DNA of 63,911 nt, from assembly GCA_015655015.1 (NCBI GenBank), contig JAATFV010000167.1, positions 1-63,911 of the forward strand. The letters run 5' to 3'. Both the position numbers and the translations under genes were made by a program. Positions 16,366 through 24,156 of this stretch are shown here, piece by piece. This DNA comes from Chitinophagales bacterium (lineage in GTDB: Bacteria > Bacteroidota > Bacteroidia > Chitinophagales > Chitinophagaceae). The notes under the pieces were generated by a model. It was not told where the DNA came from. It worked only from the letters and a program-made list of their open reading frames with translations, and searched no databases. Position 1 is the stretch's first letter; every line of letters starts with the position of its first letter.

Positions 16366-17724
16366 TCAGATCAGCCGCCGCACCTGTGTTCCGGCTTGAA
16401 AATTCTCTCCTTCCAGATGCTCTATCAACAGCACTCCGGGCCGTTTGCCGGGGTCAAAGCTTCCCAGCAGATGGCTCATTTGCAATGCCTCCGCTCCATT
16501 GGCTGTAGCCCATTTCAGGAGGGTAGTGGTGGGGAGCCGGGGCAATGACCGCTGTAAGGTCTTCAATTCTTCCAGGATGCTGAGCTGATGATTGGAGGCC
16601 AGGCTATCGGTGCCGATCACAAGGGCGCAGTTCATACGGATCAGAAGCGCTACGTCCGGAAGCTCGCCCCCGATATACAGATTGGCGTTAGGGCAAAGGC
16701 AGAAATACAGATCGGGCGAAGAATGAGCTTTTATTGGTCCGCTGCCGGCCTGTCCGTTGAGCGCAAATTGCAGGTCTTCTTCGGAAGCGGCCACATTATG
16801 CACCAGGATGAGGGATTGGCGGCGGCCGTCCGGTCCGTAGCCATCTTTGTTGAATCCAACTTCCCCCTGGTCATTCTTGCGTCCGGGAGTAGCCGGAGGA
16901 AAAAGATAAGGCAGGTAGCTTTCCAGGCTTCTTTTCCCGGTGCCGTGGAAAAAAGAGGTATCCAGGCCCATTGCCCGGTACAGCCGGAGGAATTCCCCCT
17001 GCCCTGACCGGTAGAATTCATTCTCGGCCTCGCTCTCCTGGTTGTGAATGGTCAGCAGGTCATTGCCCGGGAAATCCGCGATCATCCCGAATAGCCGGGA
17101 AGAAACCGAATAGGGGGCATGAGGGACCAGGGAGTTGGGGGAAATGGATATACCCGCTCCGCCGGGATATGGCCGGCGTTGATCAGGCTGGCTTGAGGCC
17201 CGTGCAAAAGCTTCGACCGGGTTGGACGCCCGGACAAAAGCATCGAAGATTTTACGGCTGCTTTCAAAACGATCGGGAGCGCTCTGTTCGGCAAATCCCA
17301 TCGTCTCGATGAAATTATGGTAATAAAGCCGGCTGCCTGTCTTTTGGGGCAGCGAGTGGGTTGTATTGCAGATATCCCCCACGGCCACAATGCCGTTATC
17401 CAGCATGAATGTTTCCGCATCGGCGATTGCAGCCTGTATCCATTCAGCCCGGGAATTACGTTGTTGCATCACTGCCAGCAGGAAATCGACCAGGCCCGTT
17501 CTTTCCGGCAGCGCCCCCTTGAGATGGGACAGCTCCAGGTGACAGTGGCAATTGATAAAGCCCGGGCTCAACAGGCCTTTTAGGTGTTGGATATCCTCCC
17601 CTGCTTCGGAGAGGGAAAGGATGTCCTGTACGGCGCCGTCTTCCGTGGTGATCAGTACGGATTCACTGTCAGCCATTTCCCGGCCGGTGAATAAATAGTC
17701 TGCCTTGAATTTTCTATAAGTCAT
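16366..17724 (-). CDS. Amidohydrolase-superfamily deaminase-like protein
   Basis: A metal-dependent hydrolase of 452 residues from the cytosine-deaminase/MtaD/SsnA branch. The first metal motif is H60-x-H62 in INCHCHLELSH; further ligands are likely in TIHNQE, VHNVAAS and the Asp of VIGTDSLASN. Substrates in this branch are aminated purine or nucleoside derivatives; the exact one cannot be read here. A weak 10-residue duplication (AFVRASNPVE / AFARASSQPD) and a Gly/Asp-rich insert before SLILVHN make it longer than plain relatives. It converges with recO (12 bases apart) and diverges from prfA. Confidence 0.85.
   Translation of the reverse strand: MTYRKFKADYLFTGREMADSESVLITTEDGAVQDILSLSEAGEDIQHLKGLLSPGFINCHCHLELSHLKGALPERTGLVDFLLAVMQQRNSRAEWIQAAIADAETFMLDNGIVAVGDICNTTHSLPQKTGSRLYYHNFIETMGFAEQSAPDRFESSRKIFDAFVRASNPVEAFARASSQPDQRRPYPGGAGISISPNSLVPHAPYSVSSRLFGMIADFPGNDLLTIHNQESEAENEFYRSGQGEFLRLYRAMGLDTSFFHGTGKRSLESYLPYLFPPATPGRKNDQGEVGFNKDGYGPDGRRQSLILVHNVAASEEDLQFALNGQAGSGPIKAHSSPDLYFCLCPNANLYIGGELPDVALLIRMNCALVIGTDSLASNHQLSILEELKTLQRSLPRLPTTTLLKWATANGAEALQMSHLLGSFDPGKRPGVLLIEHLEGENFQAGTQVRRLI
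17198..17257 (-). repeat. Diverged 30-bp in-frame duplication in the amidohydrolase
   Basis: Units starting at 17198 and 17228 share GCCCG-x2-CAAAAGC-x-TCGA and encode a 10-residue repeat, showing an older in-frame tandem duplication. Confidence 0.6.
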
Positions 17725-17745
17725 GTAAGCTCTGAAAGGATTAAC

Positions 17746-17753
17746 TAACTTTG
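17746..17753 (+). promoter_or_regulatory. prfA promoter -7 element
   Basis: TAACTTTG matches TAnnTTTG exactly, 54 bases before the prfA ATG. A -33 TTG at the expected distance is not clear. Confidence 0.55.
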
Positions 17754-17767
17754 CGAACTATTTTCCC

Positions 17768-17784
17768 GCCGTCCGAAGGACGGC
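17768..17784. repeat. Hairpin in the prfA leader
   Basis: GCCGTCC-GAA-GGACGGC, a 7-bp perfect stem with a GAA loop, just downstream of the predicted promoter and 22 bases before the ATG. Confidence 0.75.
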
Positions 17785-17806
17785 ACCCTAAAAGTAGTAT
17801 AAAACT

Positions 17807-18871
17807 ATGTTAGATAAATTAGAAGCCATAAGGGCAAGATTCGAAGACCTTGGGGTGGCCTTGAGCAATCCGGAGATCGTTAGCGATAACCGGAAATTCA
17901 GCGCTATGAGCAAAGAATACCGCAGCGTGGAAAAGATCGTGAATGCCTATGAAGCATACAAAAAGCTGCTCGACGATATTGAGTTCTATAGAGAAGCCCT
18001 GAACGGGGATGATGCAGAGCTGAGAGAGCTGGCCAAGGCGGAGGCGCCCGGGCTGGAGGGGGAAAAAGAAAAGCTGGAAAGCTATATCCGTCAGCTGCTG
18101 ATCCCTAAGGAACCCCAGGATGAAAAGAATGCTATCCTGGAGATCCGCGCCGGTACGGGCGGAGATGAAGCCAGCTTATTTGCGGGTAACCTGCTCCGCA
18201 TGTACTTAAAATACTGTGAGAAAAAGGGCTGGAAGACAGCTATACTTAGTGAAAGCGAGGGTACAGTTGGGGGGTATAAAGAAGTACAGGTCGAGGTAGT
18301 CGGTGAAGATGTGTATGGTACGCTCAAGTTCGAAAGCGGCGTTCACCGGGTCCAAAGGGTACCGGATACGGAGACCAGCGGCCGCGTGCATACCAGTGCG
18401 GCTACAGTGGCCGTAATGCCGGAGGCTGAAGAGGTGGATTTCGAATTGAAGGAAAGCGACGTAAAAATGGAGACTGCCCGCAGTGGAGGCGCAGGCGGCC
18501 AGAATGTCAACAAAGTGGAAACAAAGGTATTTCTTACCCATATCCCTACCGGAGTGGTCGTAGTGTGCCAGACGGAACGCAGCCAGCTGGGCAACCGGGA
18601 GAAAGCCATGCAGATGTTACGTACCAAACTATATGAGGAACAGGTCCGTAAACAGGAAGAAGAGATCTCCCGCCACCGTAAGAGCCTGGTCAGCACGGGC
18701 GACCGGAGCGCTAAGATCCGAACCTATAACTACCCCCAGGGGCGGGTCACGGACCACCGTATCGGTCTGACCGTATATAACCTGGATGATGTGCTCAATG
18801 GCAATATCCAGGAATTTATTGACGCCCTCCAATTCGCGGAGAACGCTGAGAAGATGGCCAAACAGAACTAG
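17807..18871 (+). CDS. prfA: Peptide chain release factor 1
   Basis: Terminates translation at UAA and UAG. At 354 residues it is of normal length. It has the codon-recognition PxT tripeptide as PDT (186-188, within VQRVPDTETSGRVHTSA), which identifies RF1 rather than RF2. The peptidyl-tRNA hydrolysis motif GGQ is at 230-232 (SGGAGGQNVNKVET). The gene itself ends in TAG, an RF1 codon, and that stop sits in a tandem repeat (18866-18905). It is divergent from the amidohydrolase. Confidence 0.97.
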   Translation: MLDKLEAIRARFEDLGVALSNPEIVSDNRKFSAMSKEYRSVEKIVNAYEAYKKLLDDIEFYREALNGDDAELRELAKAEAPGLEGEKEKLESYIRQLLIPKEPQDEKNAILEIRAGTGGDEASLFAGNLLRMYLKYCEKKGWKTAILSESEGTVGGYKEVQVEVVGEDVYGTLKFESGVHRVQRVPDTETSGRVHTSAATVAVMPEAEEVDFELKESDVKMETARSGGAGGQNVNKVETKVFLTHIPTGVVVVCQTERSQLGNREKAMQMLRTKLYEEQVRKQEEEISRHRKSLVSTGDRSAKIRTYNYPQGRVTDHRIGLTVYNLDDVLNGNIQEFIDALQFAENAEKMAKQN

Positions 18872-18905
18872 GGATAGAAAACTAGGGATAGAACCAGGGA
18901 TGCAA
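18866..18905 (+). repeat. 14-bp tandem repeat spanning the prfA stop codon
   Basis: AACTAGGGATAGAA occurs at 18866-18879 and 18880-18893, followed by a degraded third copy to 18905. The TAG stop (18869-18871) is in the first copy. Confidence 0.9.
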
Positions 18906-19077
18906 AAGCCCGGGTGTTTGGGTATATTCCCGGAAGGTTCTGCTTCATAAACAAAACTTTAACGTCCCTTTCCTGAACTTTACATTCCTCTATGCGTCTT
19001 ATATAGGCTGGAATTCGCTTTTGGAAAATTCAGCGAATTACCGGATAAGGGTAGTTCTTTTAAAAAAAACCGCTAAA

Positions 19078-19103
19078 ATTTGCTATAAAGCAGATTTTTT
19101 TTT
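19078..19103 (+). terminator. Intrinsic terminator, possibly of the prfA transcript
   Basis: ATTTGCT (19078-19084) pairs with AGCAGAT (19089-19095, one G-U pair) across loop ATAA, followed by eight further T. It lies about 200 bases after prfA. Confidence 0.6.
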
Positions 19104-19175
19104 ACCTTAAGAGAGTTGAATGCTAAATAAATGTTATTACTCTTTCAAGGTATTCCGGCTGATTGATTTGGTACG

Positions 19176-19183
19176 TAATTTTG
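19176..19183 (+). promoter_or_regulatory. -7 element of the candidate small RNA
   Basis: TAATTTTG, an exact TAnnTTTG match in a gene-free region. The -33 region is poor. Confidence 0.4.
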
Positions 19184-19189
19184 GGGTGT

Positions 19190-19370
19190 GAATAAGGGTT
19201 ATGACTGGTGCAGGAAAAAGTGAGTAAAGAACGGAGTAATATTGGCACCTGTTTTGCGTTATTTAATTTATAATTTGTCTTTTCTATTTGACTCACATAA
19301 AGCAGTCAATTTTCTCATAAGCAGTTAGTTTTGGTTACGACCCCTGTTTCTACAGGGGTTTATTTTTTTT
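19190..19370 (+). ncRNA. Candidate small RNA of about 180 nt
   Basis: This is inferred from a consensus -7 element just upstream and a strong intrinsic terminator at the end, with no open reading frame between. Local pairing is possible: GGTGC with GCACC, GTGAGT with ACTCAC, and TTGACT with AGTCAA. The length would suit a 6S-type RNA, but I could not show the closing stem or central bubble of 6S. Treat the identity as unknown. Confidence 0.3.
19340..19370 (+). terminator. Strong intrinsic terminator
   Basis: ACCCCTGT (19340-19347), loop TTCT, ACAGGGGT (19352-19359), then TTA and eight T. It is rightward only, because the other strand lacks a T-run after the stem; it therefore does not serve the leftward VanZ gene. 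Confidence 0.85.
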
Positions 19371-19410
19371 ATATATCCTTGTATATCGCCCGCTCAGCAA
19401 GGCATTTCAG

Positions 19411-19821
19411 TTAACGGTCACGGTCCTTTTGCAGCAAAAGAATATTGCTCAGGCCATAGGCAAGACCGGCGCCCAGCATATCAGCAATAATATCCGCCTC
19501 ATCGTAATCCCTGCCGGGGATGTAGTATTTCTGCATGTATTCCATCCCGATTCCATAGGCGACTCCGAGGATAAAAACAAGGAAGAACAACCGCAGCAAC
19601 CGATCATTGCGTATGCCCCGCCGGGTGGATAAATAGAGATTCCACAAAAAAACAAAACCTCCGAACATGCTGATATGAACAAGCTTATCAAACTGGGGGA
19701 TGGTGAAATGCGTCTCACCGGGCAGCATAGAACCCGGCATACAACACAGAACTCCGATTATCAGGGACCAGGTTATAGAAGAATAGATATTGCCCAGGTA
19801 TTTCTTTAAAAAAGGGATCAT
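19411..19821 (-). CDS. VanZ-family membrane protein
   Basis: 136 residues with four hydrophobic segments. It has the VanZ-like signature in which a helix is followed by FDKLVHISMFGGFVFLW and, later, YGIGMEYMQKYYIPGRDYDEADIIADMLGAGLAYG. Relatives include VanZ of teicoplanin resistance, but most members have no proven function, and resistance should not be assumed here. It is the last gene of a leftward group after an anti-sigma factor, separated from it by a bidirectional hairpin. Confidence 0.85.
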   Translation of the reverse strand: MIPFLKKYLGNIYSSITWSLIIGVLCCMPGSMLPGETHFTIPQFDKLVHISMFGGFVFLWNLYLSTRRGIRNDRLLRLFFLVFILGVAYGIGMEYMQKYYIPGRDYDEADIIADMLGAGLAYGLSNILLLQKDRDR

Positions 19822-19843
19822 TTTATTACAAGGGGTCTAAAAT

Positions 19844-19874
19844 AAAAAAAGTCCCTAAAAATGGGACTTTTTTT
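19844..19874. terminator. Bidirectional intrinsic terminator
   Basis: AAAAAAAGTCCC and GGGACTTTTTTT flank a 7-base loop (TAAAAAT), giving a U-run in either direction. It follows the anti-sigma gene (minus strand) and precedes VanZ. Confidence 0.85.
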
Positions 19875-19899
19875 ACTATATCTGTAGATTATTTTCCTC

Positions 19900-20724
19900 T
19901 TATTGCGATTGCAGCGTCTTGCCCAGGGATTGCATTTTTTGAAGAGTAGGAGAAGGGCTGCCGCCTTTTTGTTCGATGGTAATGGCAAAAGCCTGAGCCT
20001 TCTGGGTATTCTTCATCTTTAGAATAACCTTATCGTCGGAAGCGTCAAAAACTCCCAGATCCTTAGGTTTGTTGTCGATCAGGGCCCAAAGCTGGTATTG
20101 CTGGTCGGAAGGCAGCTTAGGCATATTCTTCACGATCAGGAATACATTGGAGGAGGCGGAATCCCAATAAATGTTAGCGGAAGATTTAGGCGCCACCTGC
20201 GTGCCGACCATATTGACTACCGTTACATTGGGATCTTTAAGAACTGACTTTTGCTCTTCCACGATCTTGTTCAGGATATTCTGAGTAGTATCCAGTCTCT
20301 CTTTCAGGGCTGCGTTGGAGTTTCTCAGCTCGTCATTCTGCGTATGCGACTGATAGGTAAACCAGGCCAGAACTATCAAAAGGATAATAGAGGCTGCCGC
20401 TAAAAAGCGCCATCCACCCGATCCGCGTACAGGACTTTGTGCATTTTCCATGTTGTTGATTATTTTTGGTGAAATTGAAGAAGTAACCGTACGGGAATGG
20501 GTATTCCCGATTGCTTCCAAAACCTTCACCTTAACCCCCGCCGGAGGAATTTCCGCCTGTTCAGACGCATATTTCTCCAGCGTATCCTCAAAATCCCGCC
20601 GAGCTGCTACTAATTCGGGATATTGAGTACATAGTTGCTCAAATTCAGTCCTTTCCGACTCATTGGCCAGGCCCATTACGTAACTTTCAATAATGCCACT
20701 TGTTATGTAGTCTTTTACGTTCAC
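19900..20724 (-). CDS. RskA-type anti-sigma factor
   Basis: A membrane-anchored anti-sigma factor of 274 residues: a cytoplasmic N-terminus (about 1-104), one membrane helix (about 105-123), a coiled-coil, and a periplasmic RskA C-terminal domain (IYWDSASSNVFLIVKNMPKLP, YQLWALIDNKPKDLGVFD). Only one Cys (C32) is in the N-terminal part, so the zinc-binding H-x3-C-x2-C motif of ZAS anti-sigma factors is absent. It begins one base after the sigma gene's stop, showing coupled expression. It presumably holds that sigma factor inactive until a signal arrives. Confidence 0.92.
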   Translation of the reverse strand: MNVKDYITSGIIESYVMGLANESERTEFEQLCTQYPELVAARRDFEDTLEKYASEQAEIPPAGVKVKVLEAIGNTHSRTVTSSISPKIINNMENAQSPVRGSGGWRFLAAASIILLIVLAWFTYQSHTQNDELRNSNAALKERLDTTQNILNKIVEEQKSVLKDPNVTVVNMVGTQVAPKSSANIYWDSASSNVFLIVKNMPKLPSDQQYQLWALIDNKPKDLGVFDASDDKVILKMKNTQKAQAFAITIEQKGGSPSPTLQKMQSLGKTLQSQ

Positions 20725-20725
20725 T

Positions 20726-21274
20726 TTAATGTAAATATTCTCTTAATTGTAATAACGCATTTCTGATCCGGGTTTTTACTGTACCTAGAGGAATATTCAT
20801 CATTTCAGCTATTTCCTCATGGGTAAATCCCTTGAAATAAGCCAGTTCCACCAAAACACGATGTTCCGCTTTCAGCTTTTCCAGCACCTTCTTCAATCCG
20901 ATATTATCAACATTCATCTGGGTGGTCTGGCTGGCTACACTCTTATATACGTTATCCGGCAATTCCTGGTTTTTTTGGGAGTTCTGATAACTTTTAGACC
21001 GGAGGGTATCAATGGAGGCATTTCTGGCTATATTGAGCATCCAGGTAAACAGCCGGCCTTTCGTCTGATCATAAGTCCCGATCTTTCGCCAGATATTGAT
21101 AAACACCTCCTGCAGGACATCGCTGGCCAGCTCACTATTATCTGTAATTATCTGTTTAATAATGCTATAGAGCGCTCCCGCATAATTATCATATAGGAAA
21201 TTAAAGGCCTGGTTATCCCGTTCTTTCAAGGCCAGCACTAATTCCTGCTCCGTATAAGTAATAGGTATTCCCAA
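20726..21274 (-). CDS. ECF RNA polymerase sigma factor (SigK-like)
   Basis: An extracytoplasmic-function sigma factor of 182 residues. Region 2 covers about 20-90 (NFLYDNYAGALYSII, SDVLQEVFINIWRKI, RLFTWMLNIARNASIDTLR). Region 4 covers about 125-178 (HRVLVELAYFKGFTHEEIAEMMNIPLGTVKTRIRN, split as ...FTHEEIAE and GTVKTR). The start appears to be TTG at 21274, with no in-frame ATG upstream. Its partner is the RskA-type anti-sigma factor directly downstream. No site with its own promoter consensus could be recognised. Confidence 0.94.
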   Translation of the reverse strand: MGIPITYTEQELVLALKERDNQAFNFLYDNYAGALYSIIKQIITDNSELASDVLQEVFINIWRKIGTYDQTKGRLFTWMLNIARNASIDTLRSKSYQNSQKNQELPDNVYKSVASQTTQMNVDNIGLKKVLEKLKAEHRVLVELAYFKGFTHEEIAEMMNIPLGTVKTRIRNALLQLREYLH

Positions 21275-21314
21275 TGGATTGGTAAATGGTTACACTAAAG
21301 TAAAGAAAAAAAGA

Positions 21315-21695
21315 TCAGTGTACAATATTGGCATATGCTGCCGCATCCATTAGCTTGTCCAGGTCAGCCGGGTTTTCTAAGGTAACTTTAATCATCCAGC
21401 CATTGCCGTATGGATCTGAATTCACCAGTTCCGGAGATGCGGCCAGGGCAGGATTCACTTCATTGATGGTGCCGGCTACCGGCAGAAAAAGGTCAGAAAC
21501 GGTCTTTACGGCTTCCACCGTTCCAAATACCGTCTCTGCAGCCAGCATTTTTCCCACTGTTTCGATCTCTACATATACGATATCCCCTAATTCCTGCTGC
21601 GCAAATTCCGTGATGCCTATTACAGCCTCATTACCTTTTTCCAGTCTTATCCATTCATGATCTTTCGTGTAACGTAAATTTTCAGGGAAGTTCAT
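21315..21695 (-). CDS. gcvH: Glycine cleavage system H protein
   Basis: A lipoyl carrier protein that shuttles the aminomethyl group between the P, T and L proteins of the glycine cleavage system. 126 residues, normal length. The lipoylated Lys is K64 in GTVEAVKTVSD. The start MNFPENLRYTKDHEW is typical. No gcvP or gcvT is nearby, and I saw no glycine riboswitch in the leader. Confidence 0.97.
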   Translation of the reverse strand: MNFPENLRYTKDHEWIRLEKGNEAVIGITEFAQQELGDIVYVEIETVGKMLAAETVFGTVEAVKTVSDLFLPVAGTINEVNPALAASPELVNSDPYGNGWMIKVTLENPADLDKLMDAAAYANIVH

Positions 21696-21845
21696 GGTAT
21701 CTATTTTTTTTTATGCTGCAAAGATTAGGAAAAGAGACCGAATTAAGACAAGGCCGGAAGGAATTATTTACCATTGGTGTGTCCGGATACCCCCCGGATA
21801 CCCCCCTGGCCGTCCGGATCACCGGTCGGGAACCATTTTAGCCTG

Positions 21846-22196
21846 TTACACCCCTCCTGCCTGTTCGAAGTATAATAAGATATGATCTTTCATGAAATTT
21901 TCCTGTTCCCGGAGATCCATTTCGGGGAGGGCTTTGAGCTGCCGGAAGTGCGGCCAGCCATCTTCATCTACCGCCTCCAGTTCATAATATCCGCTTTGCC
22001 GGAACAGGGAGCATACGGCAATATGCATGAGGTCCTGTTTTTGTTCTTTGGAGAATTTCTTCCGGATATCCCCGAATTCCTGGACCCCGATGAGGAATAA
22101 AATGGTCTCCATGTCGGGCTTTTTCCCGAATCGTTCTACCAGGCTGGCTTCCAGGTTCCACCACCGGGTCTGCAGGTCATCTTGCGCTTGTTGCAT
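21846..22196 (-). CDS. Hypothetical protein of 116 aa
   Basis: Not recognised. The ATG at 22196 (MQQAQDDLQTRWWNLEASL) is preferred over a GTG 18 bases upstream. Acidic and helical, with no signal or membrane segment. Visible blocks are PDMETILFLIGVQEFGDI, EQKQDLMHIAVCSLF and an HFRQLKALPEMDLREQE tail. It is followed on the left by gcvH and preceded by ybjQ on the same strand. The codon pattern looks real. I recall similar small proteins in Chitinophagaceae, without a function. Confidence 0.65.
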   Translation of the reverse strand: MQQAQDDLQTRWWNLEASLVERFGKKPDMETILFLIGVQEFGDIRKKFSKEQKQDLMHIAVCSLFRQSGYYELEAVDEDGWPHFRQLKALPEMDLREQENFMKDHILLYFEQAGGV

Positions 22197-22226
22197 CTGG
22201 CAAAGATAATTCACTTATCAACGCCT

Positions 22227-22559
22227 TTATGCTTTTTCCACTACGACGGCAGTCCCGTATGCCAGCACTTCCGTTACACCGTTCATCACCTCATTGGCAT
22301 CATAGCGCATGTTGATAATGGCATTGGCTCCCCGCTCGGAGGCATGTTGCGTCATATACTGAAAAGCTTCTTCGCGGGTCTTTTCGCAGAGTTCCACGTA
22401 AATGGAGATCTGACCCCCCAGCAGGGTCTGGAGCCCTCCGGCCAGATTGCCCAGCAGGCTGCGGGAGCGGACGGTAATTCCCCGGACAACGCCCAGGCTC
22501 CGGGTTATACGGTATCCATCCAGGGTAGTGCTGGTGGTGATCATGGCGGGGTCTATCAT
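22227..22559 (-). CDS. YbjQ family (UPF0145, heavy-metal-binding domain)
   Basis: 110 residues covering the whole YbjQ domain: MITTSTTLDGYRITRSLGVVRG, ...SRSLLGNLAGGLQTLLGG, AFQYMTQHASERGANAIINMRYD and GTAVVV, matching the conserved family blocks. Relatives form pentamers; a heavy-metal role is named in the family title but not proven. It is divergent from serS, 61 bases apart. Confidence 0.93.
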   Translation of the reverse strand: MIDPAMITTSTTLDGYRITRSLGVVRGITVRSRSLLGNLAGGLQTLLGGQISIYVELCEKTREEAFQYMTQHASERGANAIINMRYDANEVMNGVTEVLAYGTAVVVEKA

Positions 22560-22597
22560 ATAGCAGGTTTTGTGGTGAAATTACACTTTTACAGTAT

Positions 22598-22605
22598 TAC
22601 CTTTG
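22598..22605 (+). promoter_or_regulatory. serS promoter -7 element
   Basis: TACCTTTG is an exact TAnnTTTG match 15 bases before the serS ATG, so the leader would be only about 9 bases. TTTTG lies further upstream at 22568-22572. Confidence 0.5.
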
Positions 22606-22620
22606 CTCAAAATCAGCAAG

Positions 22621-23889
22621 ATGTTACAAGTGGCATTTATACGTCAGCATGTGGAGTTTGTTAAGGAGAGATTGACCCTACGGAACTTTAAGGAGACCGG
22701 CCTGGTGGATACGATCATCAGCCTGGACGATCAGCGTAAGAAGCTGCAGCTGGAATCCGATACCACCCAATCAAAAATAAACGCCTGTTCCAAAGAGATC
22801 GGTCAATTGATGGGCAAAGGGCAGAAAGACCAGGCAGAGGAGAAGAAGCAGGAGGTAGCTGCTTTAAAAACCTCCCTGTCGCCTATTGCTGAGCAGCTGG
22901 CGGCTGTGGAAGAGCAATTGAATGACCTGCTGATCCGGCTGCCCAATCTTCCTGCGGCCGCTGTTCCTGCCGGGAAGACGCCGGAAGACAATGTAACGAT
23001 CCGGGAAGGGGGGAAGAAGCCTGTTTTGCCGGCGGGCGCCCAGGCGCATTGGGACCTGGCCAAAAAATATAACCTGATCGATTTTGAGCTGGGCAATAAG
23101 ATCACAGGCAGCGGTTTTCCCGTCTATATAGGAAAGGGGGCCAGGCTGCAAAGGGCCCTGATCCAGTATTTCCTGGATTATAACACGGCGGCCGGTTACA
23201 CCGAAGTTCAGCCACCCATTATGGTGAATGAAGCGTCTGCCAGGGGGACGGGTCAGCTGCCGGATAAAGAAGGGCAAATGTATTATGTCGGGGAAGATAA
23301 TTTATACCTGATCCCTACAGCGGAAGTACCGGTGACCAATATCTACCGGGACGAGATCCTGAAGGATGCCCAGCTCCCTGTCCGGATGACGGCCTATACG
23401 CCTTGCTTCCGCAGGGAAGCCGGAAGTTATGGTAAAGATGTCCGCGGGCTCAACCGCCTGCATCAGTTCGATAAAGTGGAAGTGGTCCAGCTCGTGCATC
23501 CCGAAAAGAGCTATGAGATATTGGAAGAAATGGTGTTACATGTAGAAAAGCTATTGTTATCCCTGGAGCTTCCCTATCGCATCCTGCGGCTCTGCGGGGG
23601 AGATATGGGGTTCACTTCCGCCATGACCTATGATTTCGAAGTGTACAGCGCGGCGCAGGAAAAATGGCTGGAAGTGAGCTCTGTCAGCAATTTCGAGGCT
23701 TTCCAGACCAACCGGATGAAGATCCGCTTCAAGGATCCGACGGGCAAAACGCAGCTGCTGCATTCCCTGAATGGCAGCTCCCTGGCGTTGCCAAGGATCG
23801 TCGCCTGCCTGCTGGAAAATCATCAGCAGGAAAATTCCATTATTTTGCCTGAAGCTTTACACGCTTATTTCGGTGCGGCGCAGATCTGA
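22621..23889 (+). CDS. serS: Seryl-tRNA synthetase
   Basis: A class II synthetase charging tRNA-Ser (and tRNA-Sec where present). The start is ATG 22621 (MLQVAFIRQHVEFV), giving 422 residues, the usual length. The N-terminal coiled-coil arm covers about 30-105. Motif 2 is TPCFRREAGSYGKDVRGL and motif 3 NGSSLALPRIVACLLENHQ. The stop TGA is in the first unit of a 23-bp tandem array, so the last residues (AAQI) come from the repeat. Confidence 0.97.
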   Translation: MLQVAFIRQHVEFVKERLTLRNFKETGLVDTIISLDDQRKKLQLESDTTQSKINACSKEIGQLMGKGQKDQAEEKKQEVAALKTSLSPIAEQLAAVEEQLNDLLIRLPNLPAAAVPAGKTPEDNVTIREGGKKPVLPAGAQAHWDLAKKYNLIDFELGNKITGSGFPVYIGKGARLQRALIQYFLDYNTAAGYTEVQPPIMVNEASARGTGQLPDKEGQMYYVGEDNLYLIPTAEVPVTNIYRDEILKDAQLPVRMTAYTPCFRREAGSYGKDVRGLNRLHQFDKVEVVQLVHPEKSYEILEEMVLHVEKLLLSLELPYRILRLCGGDMGFTSAMTYDFEVYSAAQEKWLEVSSVSNFEAFQTNRMKIRFKDPTGKTQLLHSLNGSSLALPRIVACLLENHQQENSIILPEALHAYFGAAQI

Positions 23890-23985
23890 CAATCGATGCG
23901 ACGCAGATCTGACAATCGATGCGACGCAGATCTGACAATCGATGCGACGCAGATCTGACAATCGATGCGACGCAGATCTGACAAT
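23881..23985 (+). repeat. 23-bp tandem array (4.6 copies) overlapping the serS 3' end
   Basis: Units CAGATCTGACAATCGATGCG plus ACG begin at 23881, 23904, 23927, 23950 and 23973 (the last 13 bases only). They appear identical. The serS stop (23887-23889) is in the first. The period is not a multiple of three. Confidence 0.97.
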
Positions 23986-24024
23986 TAAACCAGCATTAAA
24001 AAATTAAAGAGAGATTAAAATAAC

Positions 24025-24056
24025 GCTGCCGGGTAACCGGCAGCATCCTTTATTTA
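24025..24056 (+). terminator. serS terminator
   Basis: GCTGCCGG (24025-24032), loop GTAA, CCGGCAGC (24037-24044), then ATCCTTTATTT. A stable stem with a moderately T-rich tail, 135 bases after serS. Confidence 0.7.
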
Positions 24057-24156
24057 TAGCATTTAACATAAATGTTTGTGAAAGAGCCCGGGGCGGCTAG
24101 GAGAGATGATTTTTTATTTCAAATATTTGTCTTCAACATTAACCTAAAATTTTTTT

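Larger units (their letters stand above)
18872..19410. other. Gene-free interval with two terminators and a possible small RNA
   Basis: About 540 bases without a credible protein gene. It holds the prfA tail repeat, an 8-bp inverted repeat AATTCGCT/AGCGAATT (19012-19039), an intrinsic terminator at 19078-19103, a consensus -7 at 19176-19183 and a second, strong terminator at 19340-19370. Two terminators so far downstream of prfA imply transcripts other than prfA. Confidence 0.6.

Noticed and set aside
19411..19821. Teicoplanin-resistance gene vanZ
   Set aside because: Only family-level similarity; most VanZ-like proteins in this phylum have no resistance role and no van cluster is nearby.
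19900..20724. Zinc-binding anti-sigma (ZAS) factor
   Set aside because: The N-terminal part has only one cysteine and no H-x3-C-x2-C motif; the RskA periplasmic domain decides the family.
21700..21845. Glycine riboswitch for gcvH
   Set aside because: The gcvH leader lies on the minus strand upstream of 21695 and shows no tandem aptamer-like architecture.
23881..23985. CRISPR-like array after serS
   Set aside because: Units abut directly with no spacers, the period is 23 bp and no cas gene is present; it is a tandem minisatellite.
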